Program-made: the position numbers and the translations under genes
Part shown: piece after piece, positions 36,388 through 44,640 of the stretch
Position numbering within the stretch: position 1 is the first letter of the stretch
Layout: every line of letters starts with the position of its first letter
Notes under the pieces: model-generated
The model's database searches: none
What the model saw: only the letters and a program-made list of their open reading frames with translations
Told to the model about the DNA's origin: nothing
NCBI GenBank assembly: GCA_023411815.1
Contig: JAEYOJ010000059.1
Coordinates: 19,963-83,962 of the forward strand
Direction of reading: 5' to 3'
Length of the DNA stretch: 64,000 bases
Origin: Pseudomonadota bacterium
Lineage (GTDB): Bacteria; Desulfobacterota; Desulfovibrionia; Desulfovibrionales; Desulfovibrionaceae

Positions 36388-37179
36388 TCAGATCGCGAGA
36401 AGAGCCCGCGCAAGCTCGGCGAAACCGCTCCCGCCCCTGCCTTGGGTGATCCAGGCGGGCTTGGCGCTCAATTCGGCTTCCAGGTCCAGGACGTTGGCCA
36501 CGCCCACGGAATTGGGGAAATAGCCGAACATGGGCGCGTCGTTGGGCGAATCGCCAGCGAAGACGACCTGCTCCCGCACCGTTTCCAGATCCTGGCCGAA
36601 GACCTCCCGGAACATGATCCGGGTCATGGAGAGCTTGTCGTAGCCGCCGTACCAGCCGTTGACGTGGATGGAACTGATCTTGGCCTGGGCGCCGTCCTGC
36701 TCGAAAAGGGCCTGGATGCGTTTCACCGCCTCCATGGGCAGCGGGGCGACATCCTCGCAGAAATCGACGGCCAGGTCGGCCTCGCGGTAGTTCTGGTCCG
36801 CGGAAATGGCGCAGCCCGGAACCTCGCGCAGGATGCGCAGTCGAAGATCGGCCAGGCGGGCCGTGTCGAGCCGGCGCTCCTCGTCGCTCTTGAAGTAGCG
36901 CCGGACCATGCGTCTGGCGGTTTCGTCGTAGTGGAAATAGAAAGCGCCGTTCTCGCCCACCACGCCGTCCACGGGCCACATGCGGGCGATATGGTCGCAC
37001 CAGCCTGCCGGCCTGCCGGTTATGGGCACCACCTTCTTGCCGGCGCTGCGGAGCGCCTCCAGGGCCGCATAGGCCTCGGCGCCGAGGCGGCCCTGGTCGG
37101 TGAGCGTGTCGTCGATGTCCGTGAGGACGAAACGGACGGCCCGGCGGATTTCCGCGGGCATCGAGTTCAGGGCAAGCAT
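36388..37179 (-). CDS. HAD-superfamily (Cof/MPGP-type) sugar phosphatase
   Basis: The 263-residue protein has the four HAD motifs: LTDIDDTLTDQG near residue 16 (motif I), VPITGRPAGW near 51 (II), a Lys in the cap region, and VVFAGDSPNDAPMFGYF near 210 (IV). The large C2-type cap places it with Cof-like and mannosyl-3-phosphoglycerate/sucrose phosphatases. GAGG lies six bases before the ATG at 37179; the open frame extends upstream to 37401 without support. It follows glpB by 92 bp on the same strand and may be co-transcribed, but a glycerol link is only an inference. Confidence 0.85.
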   Translation of the reverse strand: MLALNSMPAEIRRAVRFVLTDIDDTLTDQGRLGAEAYAALEALRSAGKKVVPITGRPAGWCDHIARMWPVDGVVGENGAFYFHYDETARRMVRRYFKSDEERRLDTARLADLRLRILREVPGCAISADQNYREADLAVDFCEDVAPLPMEAVKRIQALFEQDGAQAKISSIHVNGWYGGYDKLSMTRIMFREVFGQDLETVREQVVFAGDSPNDAPMFGYFPNSVGVANVLDLEAELSAKPAWITQGRGGSGFAELARALLAI

Positions 37180-37271
37180 GCTAGCCTCGTGCTGTCGAAT
37201 TGGGGTTGCGCTCAAATACGGGAGTTCCCCGCGGCAATCAACCGGCCTCCGGTGCGGCAGCCGGATCGAAC

Positions 37272-38561
37272 CTAGGCCCGTTCCGCGATGAACGACTCCA
37301 CGGCGCCCAGGGCGGTGGCCAGGGCGACTCCGGCGCCGCACTTCATGCGCATCCAGTCCTGGTGGGCCAGGATCGAGCCGGCCGCGTAAAGATTGGGACA
37401 CATTGGTTTGCCGCCTGCGCCGAGCGGATGGAAGCGTTCATCAACTTCGATGCCGCTCTGCTGCACGGGATGGCCGCACGGGTCGAAGTAGTCGGGCCGG
37501 TGCCATTCGGAGCGATCCGCGGGTTGGGCCACGGGCAGTCCGAAAACCGTCTCGCGTATTTCGGTGTGCGTGCTTTCCAGGCCCCCCCCAAGAAACCGCC
37601 CGGAAGCCAGGATGGCCCCCCGGCAGCGCACCCGGCGCTCCACGGACTGGCCATGGACGAGAAACTCCAGACCGGAGCCGTCCAGCTTCACCAGGCGGAC
37701 CATCTGCTGGGAATACAATTCCACCCCCAACTCCGGCAATCCGCCCTCCACGACCTCGCGCAGGCGGATGCCCGGCACGGACGGCGGCATGGTGGGGATC
37801 TCGAACACCGTCACTCCGAGGCGGTTCTCGAGGTCGTCGCGCACCTCCTGGGAGCGGTGCAGGCCCAGGAGCGCGGGGAAACCGAGGCAGGTCGCTCCGC
37901 CAAGCAGCGGTCTGACCGTCTCGGCCAGGGTTTCGCGGTGCCTGGGCAGTTCCAGGGAACGAGCGGCGTTTTCGGGAAAGACCTCGCCCCCCTCGTGGCC
38001 GGGGAAACGAATGCGCTCCGAGCGCAAGCCGGGCCAGAGCAGCCGCAGGTTGGCCGTCACCTGGCGCGCGCTGAATCCGTTCAGGCCATGGAAATCGACC
38101 AGCAGGCCTTCGGGCTTTTCCTTGAGGAGCGTGCCGAAAGGCCACATGGTTGTCGGCAGGGCGTAGGTATGCTTGAGCGTTCCCACGGGAGAGGCCGCGA
38201 CGACGTTCGATTCATCGGAGGCCATGTAGGGCAGCCCGCGGCTGGTGAGGAAATCCATCCATTCCGCCAGGGCGGCCTTGATCGTGCGCGGAGGCGTCAG
38301 GCGGTAGGGGTGGCCGGGATAGCTGGCCAGGAGTTTCTCGAAGCCGGAGAACGGGCTTTCCGGCAAATGGATGCCGCCATTGGGGTCGGGGGAAGGGATC
38401 GCGCCCAGGATGTCGAAGTAGCCGTTCGTGTACGCCAGAGCCCCGGTGCCGCCTGCCTGCACGACGCGCAGGCCCCGCCTGGCGGCGAAGAGCGCGGCCG
38501 CCGAGCCGGCCAGGCCGGCGCCGATGACCACCAGATCGCATTCACGCATGTTGCCGGCCAT
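37272..38561 (-). CDS. glpB: Anaerobic glycerol-3-phosphate dehydrogenase subunit B
   Basis: The 429-residue flavoprotein begins with the FAD motif DLVVIGAGLAGSAAALFAARRG and has the GlpB signatures GTGALAYTNGYFDILG near residue 40 and the C-terminal PNLYAAGSILAHQDWMRMKCGAGVALATALGA. It forms the anaerobic sn-glycerol-3-phosphate dehydrogenase with GlpA, feeding electrons toward the membrane through an iron-sulfur partner. The gene starts two bases after the glpA stop. A C8 tract on the plus strand (37582-37589) encodes Gly-Gly-Gly and may be prone to slippage. Confidence 0.93.
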   Translation of the reverse strand: MAGNMRECDLVVIGAGLAGSAAALFAARRGLRVVQAGGTGALAYTNGYFDILGAIPSPDPNGGIHLPESPFSGFEKLLASYPGHPYRLTPPRTIKAALAEWMDFLTSRGLPYMASDESNVVAASPVGTLKHTYALPTTMWPFGTLLKEKPEGLLVDFHGLNGFSARQVTANLRLLWPGLRSERIRFPGHEGGEVFPENAARSLELPRHRETLAETVRPLLGGATCLGFPALLGLHRSQEVRDDLENRLGVTVFEIPTMPPSVPGIRLREVVEGGLPELGVELYSQQMVRLVKLDGSGLEFLVHGQSVERRVRCRGAILASGRFLGGGLESTHTEIRETVFGLPVAQPADRSEWHRPDYFDPCGHPVQQSGIEVDERFHPLGAGGKPMCPNLYAAGSILAHQDWMRMKCGAGVALATALGAVESFIAERA

Positions 38562-38563
38562 GG

Positions 38564-40162
38564 TCAGCGCACCTCGTCCTGTTTGTTGGGGTGGATCATC
38601 TCAAGGCTGATCAGCCCGCAATGCAGGGCCTCGGCCAACTCGTACTGCCGCATCTGGTCGCCCCAGAGGATCGGCCTCTGGCCCTTGAATCGGTCGGCGA
38701 AGAAGTTGCGCATGCCCAGCAGGCCCTGCCTGGATGCGCACTTGCCGGTATCGTACAGATGGGCCGCCACGCGCAGGCCGCAGAAGGCGCCCTGGCAGGA
38801 GCCTTTGCCCACGCGGCTGCGCACGCCCAGCGCGGAGAGGCCGGAAGCCTCGACATCCGCCTGGCAGCCTTCGACGATCTCGTCGACGGTGCGCGCCGAA
38901 ACCATCTCGCACTCGCACAGCAGGGGCTCGTCCTCCTCCTGCCTGGCCAGCCAGGCGCGGGGGGATCGGCCAGGCCCGGTCCACTCGCAGCCGTGGATCT
39001 CGGGCAGGGGCACGCTGCGCGTCAGGCAGGGCGCGCTGATGCCGAGGCGGCGGGCCACGACGTTCGCTGTCTTTTCGGCCATGAGGCGGAACGTGGTGAG
39101 CTTGCCGCCGGTGACGGTAAGAAAATTCGTCAGCCCTTCGGCCTCGTGCTCGAACAGCGCGAAACCGCGGCTCTGGGCGCGGTCGTCGGAGGCGCCGGAT
39201 CCGGCCATGAGCAGCGGGCGCACGCCGCTGTAAGCCCTGATGTAGCGGATGGTCCGCAGGGCGGGAATCATGGCCGCACCCTGTTCGATGTTCAGGTCAA
39301 CCTCGGCCGTGGAAGGCCGGCAGAGGTCAGGGTCGGAGATGCGCACGCTCGTGGTGCCGAGGATGGAGACCGTGCCGCCGGGCACGAGGATGTCGCCGTC
39401 CGACGGAGGCCGCAGGCGGTTTATGACGCGCCGGGCGATGCGCTCGCCGGTCACGAGCAGGGTCCCGCTCGAATAGAGCACCGGGATCTCCGCGCCGGCA
39501 AGGGCCGCGACCTTATCCGACCAGGCCCCGGCGGCGTTCACGACCTGCTCCGGTTCGATGGTCAGCGTGCTGCCGGTCCCGGCCTCCTGGCAATGGGCGC
39601 GAACGATGCGCCCGCCGGAAATGTCGAAACCGGTGACGCGCATTCCGCGCAGGTAGTTGCACCCGGCCGACTCGCGGGCGTGGGCGATCATCTCCAGGCT
39701 CAGCCTGAAGGGGTCTATGGAGGCATCGGGCACGTGATAGGCCGCGACGAGATCGCGGGAGAGGCAGGGCTCAAGGGCCAGGGCCTCGGCAGCGTCCATG
39801 GGCCGGGCGGGGATGCCTGCCTTGGCGCACAGGTCGGGGAAACGCGCGACATAGGACTCGTCGTCTTCAGGCATGGCCACAAAGAGCCCGCCGGTGTCCT
39901 CGATGCATTGCGGGGCGAGGCGCTTGAGCAGCTCACCTTCCTCCCGGCACTCCTCCGCGGCCGCGGGATCGCTCAAGACGTAGCGTGCCCCGCTGTGCAG
40001 GAGGCCGTGGTTGCCTCCCGACGCGCCTGCGTTCACGTCCTTCTTCTCGACGAGAACGCAATGCACGCCGCGCAAGGCGAGATCGCGCATGATGCCGGCG
40101 CCGGTCACTCCACCGCCGATGATGAGCACTTGGGTCCGCATGATGTCGCACTGTCTGTTCAT
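38564..40162 (-). CDS. glpA: Anaerobic glycerol-3-phosphate dehydrogenase subunit A
   Basis: The ATG at 40162 has GGGGAG six bases upstream and gives 532 residues. The FAD motif VLIIGGGVTGAGIMRDLALRG opens the protein, followed by GASGGNHGLLHSGARYV and VNAAGAWSDKVA of the DAO fold. The C-terminal part carries a BFD-like [2Fe-2S] domain with CECE near residue 410 and GKGSCQGAFCGLRV near 455. It oxidises glycerol-3-phosphate to dihydroxyacetone phosphate. It is divergent from the TGA-containing iron-sulfur gene across a shared 253-bp control region with a perfect dyad. Confidence 0.95.
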   Translation of the reverse strand: MNRQCDIMRTQVLIIGGGVTGAGIMRDLALRGVHCVLVEKKDVNAGASGGNHGLLHSGARYVLSDPAAAEECREEGELLKRLAPQCIEDTGGLFVAMPEDDESYVARFPDLCAKAGIPARPMDAAEALALEPCLSRDLVAAYHVPDASIDPFRLSLEMIAHARESAGCNYLRGMRVTGFDISGGRIVRAHCQEAGTGSTLTIEPEQVVNAAGAWSDKVAALAGAEIPVLYSSGTLLVTGERIARRVINRLRPPSDGDILVPGGTVSILGTTSVRISDPDLCRPSTAEVDLNIEQGAAMIPALRTIRYIRAYSGVRPLLMAGSGASDDRAQSRGFALFEHEAEGLTNFLTVTGGKLTTFRLMAEKTANVVARRLGISAPCLTRSVPLPEIHGCEWTGPGRSPRAWLARQEEDEPLLCECEMVSARTVDEIVEGCQADVEASGLSALGVRSRVGKGSCQGAFCGLRVAAHLYDTGKCASRQGLLGMRNFFADRFKGQRPILWGDQMRQYELAEALHCGLISLEMIHPNKQDEVR

Positions 40163-40289
40163 GTCCACTCCCCAGGATCCCCGGGATCCCCACGATCCAC
40201 ATTAGGCCCGGCTGACCGCCGGAAGGCGCGGTGCGAGAGTCTTCTTCCTGAAGGGCCGTGGCGGCGCTTGCGACTCCCGACGCCCCGCG

Positions 40290-40341
40290 AATATAGCCAA
40301 GAATTTTCGTTTTCGCAATTGCAGGTTTTCTGTTGCGAAAA
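40290..40341. promoter_or_regulatory. Divergent glpA / iron-sulfur gene control region with a TTTTCGCAA dyad
   Basis: TTTTCGCAA (40310-40318) and TTGCGAAAA (40333-40341) form a perfect 9-bp inverted repeat with a 14-base spacer, and TTTTCG is repeated directly at 40304-40315. On the minus strand TTGCGA (40318-40313) is 17 bp from TATATT (40295-40290), a fair promoter for glpAB. On the plus strand TTGCGA (40333-40338) lies 16 bp before TAAAGA. Both -35 elements thus lie in the dyad arms, as expected for a shared operator, possibly of the DeoR/GlpR-type regulator at 50983. Confidence 0.5.
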
Positions 40342-40415
40342 TTTTGGCCACGGGTAAAGATTCGAGCCGTCAAGAATGGCGAATTCGCGCCATGCAGTCG
40401 CCCAGGGGGAAAGTC

Positions 40416-41711
40416 ATGAATCTCATCACCGAACCGTTGTCCGACGAGCGGGTATCAGCATTCCAGCAAAAGGCCAGCCAGCTTCTGCCGCGCGGGGCCA
40501 ACTACGACATGTGCCTGTCCTGCGGGCTGTGCTCCTCGGGTTGTCCCGCCTCCGGCCTGGAGCGCATGGACCCGCGCAAGTTCCTGCGCATGGCCGTCCT
40601 GGGCATGGATGAGGCCTTGACCACGACGCCCTGGGTCTGGATGTGCACCCTGTGCCGCCGCTGCACGCACGTCTGCCCGGCGAAGATCGACATTCCCGCC
40701 CTGGTCTACCAGGCTCGCGCGAGGTGGCCGCGCGAGAAGCGCCCCAAAGGCATCGTCGGCTCTTGCGACCAGGCATTGCGCACCCCGACCTGCTCGGCCA
40801 TGGGCGTGTCCCCGGCGGACTTCGAGTTCGTCGTGGAGGATGTCCTGGAAGAGGTCCGCTCCACGCAGGATGGATTCCAGGATCTCAAGGCGTCCATGAA
40901 TCGTCAGGGCGCGCACTTCTTCCTCACCCAGAACTCCCGCGAACCGGCGGTGGAGCCGGAAGAAATGGTGCCGCTGTGGAAGATTCTCGACCATGTCGGC
41001 GCGGACTGGACATATTCCTCCAGCGGCTGGGCAGCCGAGAACTATTGCATGTTCGCGGCGGATGACGGTGGTTGGGAGAAGATTCTGCGGCAAAAGGTCG
41101 GATCGGTGGAGGCGCTGGGCTGCAAGGTCTGGCTCCACACCGAGTGAGGACACGAGTTTTATGCAGTCCGGTCCGGGCTGCAGCGCTTCGGCATTACTAC
41201 CTCGTTCCGCTTGGAGAGCATCATCACGTATTACGCCAAATGGATTCGCGAGGGTAAACTGCGGGTGAACTCCGCCTGGAACACCAAAGGCATCAAGTTC
41301 ACGGTTCAGGATCCCTGTCAGCTCGTGCGCAAATCCTTGGGCGACGAGGTGGCCGATGACCTGCGCTTCGTGGTCAAGGCCGTGGTCGGTGAGGAGAACT
41401 TCGTGGAGATGTACCCGAACCGATCCAACAACTACTGCTGCGGAGGCGGAGGCGGCGCCCTGCAAGGCGGTTTCCCGAAGCAGCGGCGGGCCTACGGCAT
41501 GCGCAAGGCCGAGCAGATCCTGGCCACCGGCGCGCAGTACTGCATCACGCCCTGCCACAACTGCCATGCCCAGATCCACGACATGTCCGAGCAGTTCGGC
41601 GATGCGTGGCACACGGTCCACCTGTGGACGCTCATTTGCCTGTCGCTCGGCATACTGGGCGAGAACGAACGCATCTACCTCGGCGAGGACCTGCGGCTGG
41701 CTGGGCTTTAG
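40416..41711 (+). CDS. Selenocysteine-containing HdrD/GlpC-like iron-sulfur oxidoreductase (in-frame TGA read as Sec244)
   Basis: The frame from the ATG at 40416 (AGGGGG upstream) has one stop, TGA at 41145-41147, and continues in the same frame to TAG at 41709-41711, giving 431 residues if TGA is selenocysteine. Two [4Fe-4S] motifs lie at Cys33/36/39/43 and Cys77/80/83/87. The C-terminal CCG domain has Cys301, Cys341-Cys342 (NYCCGGGGG) and Cys380/383 (PCHNCH). The TGA stands in TE-x-GHEF, where HdrD/DsrK/GlpC-like proteins have Cys in ECGH. A SECIS-like hairpin follows. It probably takes electrons from GlpAB, encoded divergently, into the membrane or a thiol pool. A frameshift is excluded; an ordinary nonsense mutation is the rival reading. 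Confidence 0.85.
41163..41181 (+). promoter_or_regulatory. Candidate bacterial SECIS element
   Basis: The mRNA can form a 7-bp stem, GCAGTCC (41163-41169) with GGGCTGC (41175-41181), one of the pairs being U-G, closed by the loop GGTCC; U62-A82 can add an eighth pair. The loop starts 22 bases after the TGA and begins with G, which fits the rules for bacterial SECIS hairpins bound by SelB. Confidence 0.7.
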
Positions 41712-41728
41712 CGCAGACTGCAATTCAA

Positions 41729-41755
41729 CCGAGAGAGGGCGCCGCCCTCTCTCGG
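41729..41755. repeat. Palindromic repeat unit, copy 2
   Basis: Perfect 13-base arms CCGAGAGAGGGCG and complement with a one-base centre, 18 bp after the selenoprotein gene stop. The lead-in CTGCAATTCAA matches those of the other copies, and a degenerate second hairpin (CAGGG...CCCTG) follows at 41769-41786. Confidence 0.85.
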
Positions 41756-41909
41756 GCTCTCACCCGGCAGGGTAATGATTCCCCTGCACCCCTCATTTTG
41801 GGGGATATCCGGGACAAGAGCGTTTAGCCTCTCCAGGTCAATGGCGAACCGCGCTGGGGCGCTGTTCCAAGGGCATCGAGGCTGGCTCGGCGTGTCTCGC
41901 AATAATAAG

Positions 41910-41937
41910 GCCCTGCCGGCGGTCACGCCGGCAGGGC
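41910..41937. terminator. Strong bidirectional terminator hairpin
   Basis: A perfect 12-bp stem (GCCCTGCCGGCG and complement) with loop GTCA is flanked by TCAGTTTGATT on the plus side and CTTATTATT on the minus side, between convergent genes. Confidence 0.7.
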
Positions 41938-42012
41938 TCAGTTTGATTATGGCAGGTACGCCCGTATGAAAGAGCGCGGCCAGGGGACCGGATGCTGGGC
42001 TGCGTTCGAAGC

Positions 42013-42861
42013 CTAAATCATCTGTTCGACCAGCAACTCGGTCGCAGCCTGCAATCCGTGCGTGCCGACCATGGCGTCGATGGCCTCGAAACCGAAGCGC
42101 GAGCCCAGGTACAGGCGCACGTAGGCCTCCGGCAGACCAAGTCTACGGGCCAGCGGAGCGGAAAGCGCTGTGCAGCGCTGCTGGGCACGCCCGCTCCATG
42201 GCCAGTCCGAGTCCCCCAGGAATCCGAAGACGTGCTCGGCAGAGACATCTTCCGAGGCCATGGTCAGTCCCGTGCCGCCGATGGACAGGTAGTGGTTGAC
42301 CACGGCCAGGGGCCGCACCCCGTCCTTTAGGCTCACGTCGTCCAGACCGTGCATGGCCGCCACGGCCAGCAGCAGCTCCCTATCCACCTTTCGCGCGTGC
42401 AGCTCGCGCAGCAGCCAGGAGTGGTGGTCCTCCCGCTTGCCGATGAACGGGTCCTCGGACTTTTCGAGGCTGAAATCCGCGCTGAACCTGTAGATGAAGC
42501 GCTTCATGCTGTCGTGGAGCATTATGGCTGCGTAGAGCAGGTTTCTGCGAAGCGGCAGGCCGCGCGCCTCATGGGCGTCGGCCAGGGCGCGGGCGTTGCA
42601 CAGCCCTTGCAGCACGTGCAGGGCCAGCCCGCCGATGTGCGCGTGGTGCGCGCCGGAACCCGGCGCGGCGGCGAAGCTCCAGGGTTTGAAGCTGGGATGG
42701 GCGTAGTCCGTCCCCGGTGATTCGAGAACGAAAAACTCCTCGATCAGGTCGCGCCAGGCCGGAACGTCCACGGCGGGCAGGAATTCGCGCCGGATGCGCT
42801 CCAGCGCGGGCTCTCCCTGGAATCTGGACAGGCGGTCCAGCGGCTCGATTACGACTGCCAT
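42013..42861 (-). CDS. HD-domain phosphohydrolase-like protein in the Ugp-like operon
   Basis: The 282-residue cytoplasmic protein has the HD signature: HHAHIGGLALHVLQG near residue 72-86, MLHDSMKRF near 115 and AAMHGLDDVSL near 170, so the metal-binding His and His-Asp residues are present. HD proteins hydrolyse phosphate esters, nucleotides or cyclic nucleotides. It is the last gene of an operon encoding a glycerol-3-phosphate-type ABC transporter and begins 9 bp after the permease stop, so I infer that it acts on the imported compound (for example a glycerophosphodiester) in the place of UgpQ. Its true substrate is unknown. Confidence 0.8.
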   Translation of the reverse strand: MAVVIEPLDRLSRFQGEPALERIRREFLPAVDVPAWRDLIEEFFVLESPGTDYAHPSFKPWSFAAAPGSGAHHAHIGGLALHVLQGLCNARALADAHEARGLPLRRNLLYAAIMLHDSMKRFIYRFSADFSLEKSEDPFIGKREDHHSWLLRELHARKVDRELLLAVAAMHGLDDVSLKDGVRPLAVVNHYLSIGGTGLTMASEDVSAEHVFGFLGDSDWPWSGRAQQRCTALSAPLARRLGLPEAYVRLYLGSRFGFEAIDAMVGTHGLQAATELLVEQMI

Positions 42862-42870
42862 GGCCGCCGG

Positions 42871-43704
42871 CTACTTGATGCCCGCGCGCATGAACGACTG
42901 CACGAACTGCCGCTGGAAGAGCAGGAAGCCCAGGAGCAGCGGCCCGGAGGTCATGAGCGTCGCCGCGGTGATGATCGACCAGTCCACGCCCTGCTCGGTG
43001 GAGGAGAAGACCTGCAGCCCCACCGTGAGCGGCCGCGAGTCGACCGTATTGGTGACGATGAGCGGCCACAGGAAGTTGTTCCAGTGGTAGCTCACCGAGA
43101 CGAGGGCGTAGGCCAGGTAGACCGGCCGGCCGAGAGGCACGTACACGCGCCAGAGGATCTGCAGGGGGCCTGCCCCTTCCACCGCCGCGGCTTCGTCGAG
43201 CTCCTTGGGGATCGACTTGAAGGCCTGGCGCAGGAGGAAGATGCCGAAGGCCGAGGCCATGTACGGCAGGCCGATGGACAGCGTCGAATCGAGAATGCCG
43301 ATGCGGCCCATGGTCCGGTAGTTTTCCACGATGAGCACGTCGGGCATGATCATGAGCTGCATGAGCACGAGCGCGAACAGGATGGTCTTGCCCCGGAACT
43401 CGTATTTGGCGAAGGCGTAGGCCGCCAGGGTGCACAGGACGAGCTGGGCGGCCAGGACCATGGTCACGAGCATGACCGTGTTGACGAAGTAGCGCGCAAA
43501 GGGCGCGGCGTGCCAGGCCTTGCGGAAATTATCCAGCGTGAGCGGAGCAAGGGGCTGGAAGCTCGTCGAGAATTCCGCCGGATGGAAGGCCGTCCATATC
43601 GCGTAGAGCAGCGGCAATCCCCAGAGGATGGCCAACGTCCAGGCGGCGGCGGTGTCGAGATAACGGTAGATGCCCTTGCCGTCGTAGATGTTCGTCGTGT
43701 TCAT
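42871..43704 (-). CDS. ABC transporter permease (UgpE-like)
   Basis: The 277-residue inner-membrane protein has six predicted helices and the permease EAA loop ELDEAAAVEGAGPLQILWRVYVPL near residues 185-210. It belongs to the carbohydrate-type (CUT1) family that includes UgpE. Its ATG overlaps the stop of the partner permease gene as ATGA. With the partner permease, the binding protein and the ATPase upstream it would import glycerol-3-phosphate or a related polyol phosphate. Confidence 0.9.
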   Translation of the reverse strand: MNTTNIYDGKGIYRYLDTAAAWTLAILWGLPLLYAIWTAFHPAEFSTSFQPLAPLTLDNFRKAWHAAPFARYFVNTVMLVTMVLAAQLVLCTLAAYAFAKYEFRGKTILFALVLMQLMIMPDVLIVENYRTMGRIGILDSTLSIGLPYMASAFGIFLLRQAFKSIPKELDEAAAVEGAGPLQILWRVYVPLGRPVYLAYALVSVSYHWNNFLWPLIVTNTVDSRPLTVGLQVFSSTEQGVDWSIITAATLMTSGPLLLGFLLFQRQFVQSFMRAGIK

Positions 43705-44582
43705 CTGTAGTGGACTCTTTTTTCAATGACGCCGAACTGGATGATGGAGGCCAGGCCGAGGAATCCCAGCAGAACCAGGGTCAGGGTCGCGCCGTAGCCG
43801 GTATCCCAGAATTTGAAGCTTACTTCATAGATGTAGTAGAGGAGCAGGGAACTGGCGTTGTTCGGTCCGCCCTGGGTCAGGACGAACAGGTGGTCGACCA
43901 TGCGGAAGGCGTTGATCGTGGCGTTCACGAGCACGAACAGGGTCGTGGGCATGAGCAGGGGGAAGACGATCTTGCGGTAGTAGTAGAAGCGTGAAGCGCC
44001 TTCGAGCATGGCGGCCTCGCCCAGGGAAGGGGGCACCTGCTGCAGGGCCGCGAGGTAGAAGATCATGAAGAATCCGGCATCCTTCCATACCGCCACGGCG
44101 ATGATGCAGAACAGTGCGGTGCTTTCGCTGCCCAACCAGTTTATGCCTGAGAAGCCCAGGGAGCGCCGGACCTGTTCCAGCAGGCCGTATTCGGGCGTGA
44201 AGAAGAACAGCCAGATGTTCGCCACGGCGATCATCGGCAGCACGGTGGGCACGAAGTAGGACAGCCTGAGCCAGGCCTGGCCGGGCAGCTTCGCGTTGAC
44301 GAGCATGGCCATGATCATGGCCAGGGAGATGGAAAGCGGAATCGTGCCGGAGGCGAACAGGAGGTTGTTCCTCAGGACCTTGAGGAAGACCTGGTCCTCC
44401 AGAAGATACTGGAAATTCTCGAGCCCCACGAACTCGGCGGGCATCCCGCCCTTGCCGTCCAGGAAGAAGCTGTTGATGAAGGTATTGACGGCCGGAAGGT
44501 GGGTGAATGCCACGATCATAACCATGGCCGGCAGAAGGAACAGCCATGCGTTGACATGGCGCATCTTGGCGAAATGGGTCAC
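43701..44582 (-). CDS. ABC transporter permease (UgpA-like)
   Basis: The 293-residue permease has six predicted membrane segments and the EAA loop SLGEAAMLEGASRFYYYRKIVFPLLMP near residues 190-215. It is of the CUT1/UgpA type. The start is a GTG with GAGGGG four bases upstream. It lies between the binding-protein gene (58 bp upstream) and its partner permease (4-bp overlap). Confidence 0.9.
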   Translation of the reverse strand: MTHFAKMRHVNAWLFLLPAMVMIVAFTHLPAVNTFINSFFLDGKGGMPAEFVGLENFQYLLEDQVFLKVLRNNLLFASGTIPLSISLAMIMAMLVNAKLPGQAWLRLSYFVPTVLPMIAVANIWLFFFTPEYGLLEQVRRSLGFSGINWLGSESTALFCIIAVAVWKDAGFFMIFYLAALQQVPPSLGEAAMLEGASRFYYYRKIVFPLLMPTTLFVLVNATINAFRMVDHLFVLTQGGPNNASSLLLYYIYEVSFKFWDTGYGATLTLVLLGFLGLASIIQFGVIEKRVHYR

Positions 44583-44640
44583 AACCCCTCCACGATCCTT
44601 TGATGTGGGAGCCGGTTTCCCGGCCCCCGGAATGAGCTGA

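Larger units (their letters stand above)
41712..42012. other. Convergent intergenic region with repeat copy 2 and a terminator hairpin
   Basis: The 301 bp hold the palindromic repeat at 41729-41755 and the strong hairpin at 41910-41937. I see no gene in it. Confidence 0.7.

Noticed and set aside
41145..41711. The iron-sulfur gene as a frameshifted pseudogene or as two separate genes
   Set aside because: The upstream and downstream parts are in the same frame with only one TGA between them, the next codons restore a family motif, and no insertion or deletion is needed. A frameshift is therefore excluded; a plain nonsense mutation remains possible but is less likely given the SECIS-like hairpin.
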